DNA of 14,560 bases from positions 778 to 15,337 of the forward strand of contig JADGJH010000683.1 of the NCBI GenBank assembly GCA_027596945.1. Direction: 5' to 3'. The translations under genes were made by a program, and so were the position numbers. Origin of the DNA: Physocladia obscura. Taxonomy: Eukaryota; Chytridiomycota; Chytridiomycetes; Chytridiales; Chytriomycetaceae. Under the pieces are notes generated by a model. It was not told where the DNA came from and made no database searches. It worked only from the letters and a program-made list of their open reading frames with translations. Below, in pieces: positions 8,401 to 14,560 of this stretch. Positions within the stretch are counted from its first letter, which is position 1; the number at the start of each line of letters is the position of its first letter.

Positions 8401-8790
8401 CTTTATCAATATATCTTGCTCCACTGGCTGTTAAATAATATTGTTGAGAGTCTGAGTATTCCTTGTTTAAGAACTGCTTCTTTATCACATGTTTTGGCAA
8501 AATTATTGCAATATGGTGATGGCTTACATTCTCTGTCAACCACTTGAAGACATCTTTAAAGAATGAAGCAATTGGTCTAGAAGAAGATGCACTGTTGTGG
8601 ATGGATTGCTGAGATTGTTTGCCTTGATGACAAGGCAGGAGCTGCATATTCAAAGAATTGGAGGAGAAGAAGAGAACTGAAGCAAAAGCATCTGTGTTTT
8701 ATTCTTTCAGTGCCTTGAGTCAGTTAGAACAAAGCAATGTGCCTTTGGCCACCTTGCATGCAAGTTTCTTTGAATGAAACAGCAACATGT
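8401..8790 (-). pseudogene. Unrecognised minus-strand gene remnant
   Basis: The open part runs 8698..8401 and has an ATG at 8647. It contains SFFKDVFKWLTENVSHHHIA and YSDSQQYYLTASGARYIDK, then AAAG followed by GTAACA, a possible donor at 8400. Above it the same frame continues through TAA and TGA with ACKVAKGTLLCSN. The protein-like text and the donor suggest an exon. The in-frame stops above argue for decay, unless the true start is the ATG at 8647. It lies tail to tail with the plus-strand remnant ending at 8394. No family recognised. Confidence 0.35.
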
Positions 8791-9114
8791 GCTAAGCCTC
8801 AATACCTTGTTTGTTTTTGATGCGCTTTCCCACAATAGCTTGCTCAATTGTGTTGCAGAGATGTCACATGTTTTCTTTTTTCACATTTAAACAGGTCTTT
8901 CTATTCCTTATTTTTTCATCCATGAGCATTGCATTTACCCAAAGACTGAGAAACACAATTTCCATTAACAAATATTATCCAGTCTAAGTGGATATTGAAT
9001 TGCGCATCAAATTAGTATAAATTTTTTTGAAAGATGGGATCAGACTTATTGTATCAGTCTTATCTCAGTCATGTTGATATTTTTTTCATGCTATAAATAC
9101 TGAATGAAAGTAAT
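8791..9114. other. AT-rich spacer, GT8 gene 3' flank
   Basis: No gene seen. It should contain the 3' UTR of the glycosyltransferase gene, but no canonical AATAAA is found close to its stop on the minus strand. Confidence 0.45.
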
Positions 9115-10290
9115 TTAATATTTCATACGTGCCCGCCAATTATCTAAATTCTCGTCAACATATGGAGGAATAAACTGATACTCTGGCATCTCTATTTGCA
9201 AGAAATTCCTCATTTCAAGCACACGCTTCCGCCAAGTATAAAACGAAGGAGCCTCTTTCCATGCCTTTGCATGGAACCCAACAATACTTTCCTGTGGAAA
9301 ATTTAGTGTCAGCAGTCCATGCATGATGTTGTATTTCATATCAAGAAGTCTCAGTTCGTGAATGGAGTCATGATAAAAGCTGACGAGAGACTGTTCCACG
9401 AACTCATTGAATGGCGGCTTGGCCGCGATGGCCATCATTTTTTCGACATGTCTAGCTACAGGGGTGAAGAGAAACAAGCCGCCGTTGACGGACCTATATA
9501 TATGGCCGTTGCAGTCCCAGACACCAGCAAAGAAATATGGCCGCCGCGCCTCATCTTTTTTCGGATAAATAAGCGTGCTCGAATTCTGTCGCGAGGCATT
9601 ATAAAGAGTTGCATTCACGAACGGCGCCGACTGCGAACGCAAAACATCGAACATGTGGGCTGCTGGATTCTCGTTGAAATAAAACAGGTCGGAATCGTGG
9701 TAAAGAATTGCCTTGTAGAAACTTTCGAGCCGCCACATTTGCAGCTTCGTATACATGTATTCGTGTTTCGAGCCCATTCCAACGTACATATCCGGCTGGT
9801 GCACCGTATAGTTTGGCAGGCCAGGAAAGTCGGCAAAGGAAATCGGCGGGACTTGAATCAAACGCACGCCAAGCTGAAGGAGCGAGGTCCTGAAATGTGC
9901 AGGTATGCGAGGAACAATCATCACGGCGTATTCAATGTCGTCGGATTGGTTGAATTTGGTTTCGTTTCGATGGAGGAAAATAAAGGCGTGTAGAAGTGAG
10001 GCTTGCCAGTACGGATCGAGGGCCGTGGAATCGTTGCTCGAGTGCGTCACCAGCGTTATAACGGCATTTGCTTTGAGTGGACGTTCGGCGATTGGCGGAA
10101 AGAATTCAAACTCGGCCGCTGCGTTGAACTTGGCGGCGTTGACGCTCAGATTGATTAATGGGTCTGCGGATGTGCCGGCTGCTCCGAGCTGCGCCGGCAC
10201 AGAGTTCAAGAATACGCGAAACTGCACCAGTAATAGTGCCGCGCACAACAAAAGAACAATCAGAAACTGTTTCTGCCAATCGACTTTCAT
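9115..10290 (-). CDS. GT8-like type II membrane glycosyltransferase
   Basis: Intact 391-residue frame, ATG at 10290, TAA at 9117-9115. An in-frame TAG about 39 nt above the ATG fixes the 5' end; a TTG slightly upstream is not needed. Residues 1-8 are short and charged, 9-24 form a transmembrane anchor (FLIVLLLCAALLLVQF), and the rest should be lumenal, with about eight N-X-S/T sites. The GT8 (glycogenin/galactinol-synthase) layout is present: KLQMWRLESFYKAILYHDSD (182-201) with the metal-binding DxD at 199-201, VNGGLFLFTP (268-277), EQSL (299-302), KYNIM (319-323) and GFHAKAWK (338-345), the usual H..KPW-like end. It likely transfers a sugar from UDP-sugar to a glycan in the Golgi; the acceptor is unknown. 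GC and CpG are much higher than in the flanks. No intron. A glycogenin sensu stricto is unlikely because of the membrane anchor. Confidence 0.9.
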   Translation of the reverse strand: MKVDWQKQFLIVLLLCAALLLVQFRVFLNSVPAQLGAAGTSADPLINLSVNAAKFNAAAEFEFFPPIAERPLKANAVITLVTHSSNDSTALDPYWQASLLHAFIFLHRNETKFNQSDDIEYAVMIVPRIPAHFRTSLLQLGVRLIQVPPISFADFPGLPNYTVHQPDMYVGMGSKHEYMYTKLQMWRLESFYKAILYHDSDLFYFNENPAAHMFDVLRSQSAPFVNATLYNASRQNSSTLIYPKKDEARRPYFFAGVWDCNGHIYRSVNGGLFLFTPVARHVEKMMAIAAKPPFNEFVEQSLVSFYHDSIHELRLLDMKYNIMHGLLTLNFPQESIVGFHAKAWKEAPSFYTWRKRVLEMRNFLQIEMPEYQFIPPYVDENLDNWRARMKY

Positions 10291-10430
10291 CGTCTTGATG
10301 TTCTTCAATTTTTTTGATTTCTATTTTCAATTTGCGAGGATGGCTTCTTGGTCAACTTCGTCAACTTTGTTTGTCGTTGTCCATATTGAAACATCTTACC
10401 GTCGAAGTCAAGTAATTCAATTGTCCATTT
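10291..10430. promoter_or_regulatory. Upstream region of the GT8 gene
   Basis: 140 bp between the glycosyltransferase ATG and the stop of the next minus-strand ORF. It still carries CpG (GCGAGG, TTCGTCAAC) and should hold the promoter or 5' UTR. No TATA box or named motif is convincing. Confidence 0.35.
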
Positions 10431-10894
10431 TTACATAATACTCCCTTCTTCGAAATTGCATCTGGAAATGTCAGATAAATGAAAATTCTTATGCGGATTT
10501 ACTGGGTTCATAAGCCAGATAATCACCAATATGCATGAAATGAGAACTGAATAAACAGAAGTCAGCATTAACACACGGCGGCGCACCGATGAATTAATAG
10601 ATCGAGGTGCCGATGCACGCCCCAATGCATACTTCATCGATAGCGCAAGTATCAATCGTCGCTGCTGCCAACTCGACTCCCGTGCCAAATACCAGCAAAA
10701 AACGCCGATCAAGTAAGTATCGACAGGCGGATGGAACCATCCATGGGCGGAAAGAATCATCGACGAATGGACGCAAGCATTCGGTAGGCAGACAAATCCA
10801 TCGATGGACACTGTCTCTTGTCGCAAACCGCCACCACCGACCTGATACTCTCCTTCGATGTTGCCTCTGCAAACTATGCGACATTATAATATAA
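10431..10894. other. CpG-rich tract with competing ORFs
   Basis: Several frames are open at once. Minus: an ATG-started 96-codon frame (10884..10594, arginine-rich, MSHSLQRQHRRR) and an overlapping frame (10870..10431) with a C-terminal hydrophobic segment VYSVLISCILVIIWLM. A possible minus intron has donor GTATGC near 10632 and acceptor TTTATTCAG near 10548. Plus: one frame from about 10552 to 10843 reads DELIDRGADARPNAYFIDS, one TAA, then GGWNHPWAERIIDEWTQAF; the TAA lies in GTAAGTATCG, a consensus plus-strand donor. Codons in that plus frame start with a purine more often than those of the minus frames, weakly favouring it. I cannot decide which, if any, is the gene. No family recognised. 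CGAT-containing words are frequent. Confidence 0.3.
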
Positions 10895-10986
10895 TAACAC
10901 CGGCTTTTTTAATCTTTTCTTTATCATGTTTATTTTTTTTTATTTTTTTTATTTTATCATTTATTTTTATTGTTATTTTATAATTG

Positions 10987-10989
<3 letters not shown>

Positions 10990-11053
<64 letters not shown>

Positions 11054-11054
11054 T
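10990..11054. repeat. (ATT)n microsatellite
   Basis: About 21 perfect units of ATT/TTA, preceded by a T-rich stretch from 10915. On the minus strand it reads as AAT, poly-asparagine, in the frame of the decayed gene beside it. Confidence 0.95.
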
Positions 11055-11060
11055 TCACAT

Positions 11061-11680
11061 CCTGCGTAGTTTCCCATATGAGTTTTTACAGACAACTCAA
11101 TGTCAAGTGCCTTATACAATGTTGTGACTGTTGCCAGCTGGGACTGACATGAAAGTTCACTGATAGGAGAGTTTTCTTTGAGCAACCAAAGGTCATACCA
11201 AGACTCTTGCAATGACATATCTGGAAATGCTTCACCACCATTCAAACAAGACTGGTGCTGTATCAAAAAGTAAAGTTAAAAATTAAAATAAAATAAAATA
11301 ACAATCATTATAAAAAAACACAAACCTCATTACAATTTCAGTGTTTTGTTCAGCTAATTCTTGATCAATTTTCAAATAATCTTGTTGCTTCCAAACTTCA
11401 GTTGATTTTCCTTTCCCAAGGTCTTCATAAAAATTAATGAAGTTTCATGTTCTCTGCTCTGCAATCCTTTCAAATGCTTTACTATATGATCAATAATTTT
11501 GCAATTCCAATATAGCTTTGGCTCTGGTCTCTAAGCATATTCCTTGTGCCACACATCTAATAGTGCATACACAATGCCAGCATCCGCCAACTTTTTTACT
11601 TTCTTCTTTCCTTCTTCTGAGTCACTTTCTTCAGTTTTTTGCTTTTGTTTCTTTCCAGTTGTTTCCAATTAGGCTGTCAT
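11061..11680 (-). pseudogene. Decayed two-exon gene, unrecognised
   Basis: From ATG at 11680 the frame reads a lysine-rich stretch (ESDSEEGKKKVKKLADAG), then ALLDVWHKEYA, broken by TAA three codons in and TAG after KEYA. A one-base change in a T run near 11430 shifts to FYEDLGKGKSTEVWKQQDYL and IDQELAEQNTEIVM. A candidate intron follows: donor AG/GTTTGTG at 11325, acceptor GATACAG ending at 11258 (68 nt). The second exon reads CLNGGEAFPDMSLQESWYDL and LATVTTLYKALDIEL, then runs into the microsatellite as poly-Asn. The exon phases do not match exactly, a further sign of decay. A transposon-encoded DNA-binding protein is possible, but this is only a guess. Confidence 0.4.
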
Positions 11681-11771
11681 GTTAGATTTAAATATAAAGC
11701 AGGTTATACAAACTGAATAAATGTTAAATAATATTTAATATAGAATTGAAAATGGAAATATTATTTATTAA

Positions 11772-12209
11772 ATAACTGTGAAAGAATATAAAATTTATTT
11801 TGTTGACAACAAAATTCAAGAATGGGGATTAAATGTTCTAACTTTGTCTTTTACATTTGAACAATTTCTTTTGCTAAGAAATTAGTTTTTAATCAATATT
11901 GAAGCATTAGAAATGAGGCACAAAAGTTTTATTTTGAGGCATGGAATTGGACATTTAAAATGTTATTCTATTCTTGGAAATAAAAAATAAGATTCTAAAA
12001 CTAAATTATACTTTATTGTGCCAATTCCACCAGTTCAAGTGAATCTACCTCCACAGAATTCAACACTACCCAACATGAAACAATCTATCAACTCTGCAAA
12101 AAAAAGCAAATATTAGCAACAATCTCTTGACTTTGAAAATCAATATTATAAAATGAAAAAGATGATTAAATACTTGGAACAACAGATAAGACACAAAAAA
12201 AATAAATAA
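11772..12209 (+). pseudogene. Decayed plus-strand frame with coiled-coil end
   Basis: One frame of 145 codons contains only three internal stops, TAG 11883-11885, TAA 11988-11990 and TAG 12114-12116, before TAA at 12207-12209. Random sequence of this AT content would give about eleven. Text between stops is protein-like: YKIYFVDNKIQEWGLNVLTL, EALEMRHKSFILRHGIGHLK, FIVPIPPVQVNLPPQNSTLP, and a basic coiled-coil-like end YYKMKKMIKYLEQQIRHKKN. Each stop would be glutamine if one C had not become T. The match could still be chance; no family recognised. Confidence 0.3.
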
Positions 12210-12311
12210 TTGAAGCTAGCAGACTCATTTTGAAACAGTTTGAGAGAGCTTTACAGTTGGAAATTCACAGCAATGATAGCAGCAGAGACAATAATACCCT
12301 TTGAACCAAAA

Positions 12312-12719
12312 TTATTGGTGATGGTTTTGAATAATAAAGATCATGATATTTTGTGATACAAGTTCATTTAAATCCCAGGACTCTCACAACCACAAGTTGC
12401 CAAGACGACTCAAGAGCCTCAAACAGAGCTCAAATTAGCACACTATGTTTGAAGCACTGTAAAACACTTTATCTAGTGAAATTGGGCAACTGCTTTGTTC
12501 AATCTGTTCAAACCCATCAAATAGATATGGCCATTTTTCATGAACAGCCCAAACTGGTCCAACATTGTTCCAGGAATACCCAATAGTCAAGACAACAATG
12601 TTCAGGTGAGTGACAGATAATAGATCCTGATTCTTGCTAACTGTTTCAATTCTTGGAAAGAAAGGAGTTTCAATGCATCCAGCATAATTTCTGGTGGAAG
12701 GGTTGATGCAGTAGCTGTG
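12312..12719 (-). pseudogene. Unrecognised minus-strand frame, 94 open codons
   Basis: The frame is fully open from 12719 to TAA at 12437-12435 (94 codons), continues past TGA at 12386-12384 and ends at TAA 12314-12312. The open part contains YCINPSTRNYAGCIETPFFP, TIGYSWNNVGPVWAVHEKWP and YLFDGFEQIEQSSCPISLDK; the tail contains CLRLLSRLGNLWL and ESWDLNELVSQNI. There is no ATG at the start; ATAACACAG just above may be a splice acceptor, making this an internal exon. Aromatic-rich text with several cysteines suggests an enzyme or extracellular domain, but I recognise nothing. Confidence 0.4.
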
Positions 12720-13668
12720 TTATACAGATGAGCAAACATTCAAGAATTGGTTGATGTCCATTGCCAAGGTTCCTTTGTTTTTGGTGAAAAACTTTATTTT
12801 TATAATAAATTTGATGAAAACTATTGATAGTTAACATAAAAATTTTATCAATAAATTATGTGTTTCATCTGTTTGTAAATTTTATTAATAATTTCAATTA
12901 TCAATAAAATAAAAAATGTATAAGAATGAAATGGCTTGCAACTCATTTAAGGAGTAAATGAGGTAAATTGTGTTATGAAATTAAAAAGGTGAAATTGAGG
13001 GTTTTATGTTAGTGGATGAATGTTACTTCAACCATTTAAATCAATTCAGATGGCATAAATGTTTATGGAAATTTGAAAGGTATCAAGTGGTGAATGAGTG
13101 AATATATTATCTTTTAAAAAACAAAATGTTAGAGAAATCAACAAGGTTATCAATTATGCCTTTTTTTACTTTTCAAATAAATTAATTTTATCATTTGTTC
13201 AACTTCATAAATCTTATTTTTGTGTGTTTATTAACTTCTTAAAATTGGAGTAAAAAGGACATATTCATCATCATTTGTAGCTGACAAATCAACTTTTTAT
13301 CAGCAATTACCAGCTTAGCAGTCATTCAAATTATAATTATAATTGAATCTATATAAAATTCAAAAACTAAGCATATGTAGTATTAGTATTGCAATTGTGT
13401 GGGAATCTTCAAGAAAATTTTGCATTAATACGCAAAATCTCCAAATTTTCATGAGAAAAAATGTTCAATTCTTTTTTTTTGAAATTGAATAAAAGCAATT
13501 TCTTCCAATTATAAAAGTTTATTGTTGAAGTGAAGAATAATTGGATAAAGGTTGATTAATATGAAAGTAACTGTGAACAAATGGAATCAAGAGAATTCAG
13601 ATGAATAAAAAGAATTGAAAATGTCAAACCCAGCATTCAGCCTGGCAAGCACTTTTGAGTATTGCATA
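12720..13668. other. AT-rich spacer, no gene seen
   Basis: Very AT-rich with A and T runs and palindromic ATTATAATTATAATT near 13330. A plus-strand ORF from ATG 13621 runs beyond this stretch into the 3' end of the Dpy-30 gene on the other strand. I found no supportable gene or RNA. Confidence 0.5.
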
Positions 13669-13674
13669 TTTATT
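13669..13674 (-). terminator. Poly(A) signal of the Dpy-30-motif gene
   Basis: AATAAA on the minus strand, about 65 nt beyond the TAA at 13741-13739, a standard distance for 3' processing. Confidence 0.6.
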
Positions 13675-13738
13675 GAATTTCTTGCAGATTCTGTTTGTTT
13701 AAATCACGGAATGAAACAAAAAAAAAATGCTCAAAAAA

Positions 13739-14424
13739 TTATATCATTTCATTTTTCTCCAACCCATCACTTTCCAGTGCCAATTCCATTGTCTCGGTTG
13801 TTTTAACAACTTGTTCAATTTCCATAATTGTTTGTTGACTGGAACCACTGCCATCCACCACATCGTCGACCACCGCCGTTGCAAAGTCTGGCAATAAACT
13901 AAAAGTAGCTTGCTCCTCTGGCTTGCTTTCAACAGATTCTGTTTGCTCAAGATGATCCATTACTGTTATTTCAGCTTGTGTATCCTTTAGCGAAGTCGGC
14001 GGCGGTGGCGTAGGCGGACGAAAAATCTCTGCTATGTTGGCATGAAACAGTGAGACTCTTTCAGATTGTGGTGGAGAGATGATATCAAGCGAAGACTTGT
14101 TGAAATTTTTCGACAATGACAAGTTTGCGCTTTCCTCTTTGTTTTTATCATGTTGAACAAGAAACCTAGTTGTTTGATTTGTCAATTAATTAAAAATTGA
14201 TAATAAATAAATAAAAACCTTCCCAGTGCGTCAACAGGATCTGAACAGTGCGATGCAAGAATTTGCGTAATACCTGCAACCAAAACTTGGCCAATTGCTG
14301 CTTGCAAATACTGACTCTCTTCCGTTGAAGACCGACCTTCCATTTGAGGAATTTCTGTGCTTCGTGCAATAAAATTTGCAGACTTTGCAACATTTTTAAA
14401 ACGAGTTGGTGGCAAAGCTGCCAT
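13739..14424 (-). CDS. Dpy-30-motif protein, two exons
   Basis: Exon 1 is 14424..14219, the intron 14218..14166 (53 nt, AAG/GTTTTT to AACTAG), and exon 2 14165..13739 with TAA. The joined length is 633 nt, 210 residues. The start ATG has A at -3 and G at +4; a longer frame above it begins at TTG only. Residues 39-78 match the Dpy-30 motif: YLQAAIGQVLVAGITQIL, then DPVDALGRFLVQHDKNK, and the splice joins R69 to F70 exactly within DPVDALGRFL. Dpy-30 motifs form a two-helix dimer that docks onto amphipathic helices, in SET1/MLL complexes or in ciliary radial-spoke and adenylate-kinase proteins. The 130-residue tail is low-complexity: a proline run (119-125), then Glu/Ser/Thr-rich acidic sequence. 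It is too long for core Dpy-30 (about 100 residues), so an axonemal or scaffold relative is more likely. CpG is present, unlike the flanks. Confidence 0.85.
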
Positions 14425-14560
14425 GTTCTTTTGTTTTTTTGTTGTTGTTTTTTTTTTCAAGTGAATCTGATTTTCGTCGGATTTTCAATTTGTGTTGGAA
14501 ATCTATAATATTTATTTATACTTGAAATCGGCAGTAAATTTACAACATCAATAATAATAT
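14425..14560. promoter_or_regulatory. Upstream flank of the Dpy-30-motif gene
   Basis: T-rich sequence on the plus strand (A-rich leader on the minus strand) directly before the ATG, then AT-rich sequence to the window end. It should hold the promoter and 5' UTR. No specific motif is called. Confidence 0.35.

Noticed and set aside
9319..9993. 224-codon plus-strand ORF antisense to the glycosyltransferase
   Set aside because: The minus frame has clear GT8 motifs, a signal anchor and a bounded start. The plus ORF is its GC-driven shadow and has no recognisable domain.
10291..10308. Longer glycosyltransferase start at TTG
   Set aside because: An in-frame ATG six codons later directly precedes the basic-hydrophobic anchor; non-ATG initiation is not needed.
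9905..10438. 177-codon plus-strand ORF over the GT8 N-terminus
   Set aside because: It overlaps the anchor and stem of an intact gene and shows no domain.
11772..12719. TAA/TAG reassigned to glutamine
   Set aside because: The stops in several tracts would read well as Gln, but the intact glycosyltransferase, the Dpy-30-motif gene and the 2 kb WD40 tract use only CAA/CAG for Gln and end in TAA or TAG. TGA stops also occur in the relics. C-to-T decay explains all of this.
13615..13806. 63-codon plus-strand ORF
   Set aside because: It overlaps the 3' end and poly(A) signal of the intact Dpy-30 gene. The text is protein-like at first, but no other support exists.
14425..14460. Longer Dpy-30 protein starting at TTG
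   Set aside because: The extension is a lysine/threonine run encoded by an A-rich leader, and the ATG at 14424 has a better initiation context.
1..14560. tRNA, rRNA or CRISPR features
   Set aside because: I looked for tRNA B-box-like sequence, rRNA blocks and regularly spaced repeats and saw none; a covariance-model scan would be decisive.

Overview
The window looks like nuclear DNA from a eukaryote with an AT-rich genome. Coding tracts are separated by AT-rich spacers. The one intron I can place with confidence is short (53 nt, GT-AG), and AATAAA signals follow two genes. The DDE-transposase relic, the WD-repeat region of a NACHT/STAND type and the Dpy-30-motif protein would suit an early-diverging, possibly zoosporic, fungus or another unicellular opisthokont. 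That placement is inference and I hold it loosely.

Layout. 1-1116: AT-rich, with a small CpG-bearing patch at about 177-660 that may hold a minus-strand terminal exon. 1117-1551 (-): decayed DDE transposase. 1522-1747: copy A of a dispersed repeat. 1885-3924 (+): WD40 propeller region of a STAND-type protein, without its NTPase head and broken by three frame changes. 4239-5640 (-): unrecognised exon-like tracts. 5600-6038 (+): a broken open tract. 6020-6247: copy B of the dispersed repeat. 6484-7155: a 0.67 kb element with 162-164 bp inverted arms. 7246-7368 (-): a possible terminal exon. 7864-8394 (+) and 8401-8790 (-): two broken genes meeting tail to tail. 9115-10290 (-): an intact 391-residue GT8-like type II Golgi glycosyltransferase. 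10431-10894: CpG-rich tract with competing ORFs. 10990-11054: (ATT)n microsatellite. 11061-11680 (-), 11772-12209 (+) and 12312-12719 (-): three decayed reading frames. 12720-13668: AT-rich, no gene seen. 13739-14424 (-): an intact two-exon gene for a 210-residue Dpy-30-motif protein.

The most striking feature is a two-state composition. The two intact genes and the tract next to the glycosyltransferase have normal or high CpG (about 85 CpG in the 1176 bp of the glycosyltransferase, by hand count). The WD40 gene has only about 6 CpG in 2 kb, and it and the other coding-like tracts in CpG-poor DNA are almost all broken by frame changes or in-frame stops. This fits methylation-linked or RIP-like C-to-T decay of a repeat and NLR graveyard between maintained genes. 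No operon or pathway links the genes; the glycosyltransferase and Dpy-30 proteins look like independent housekeeping or ciliary genes.
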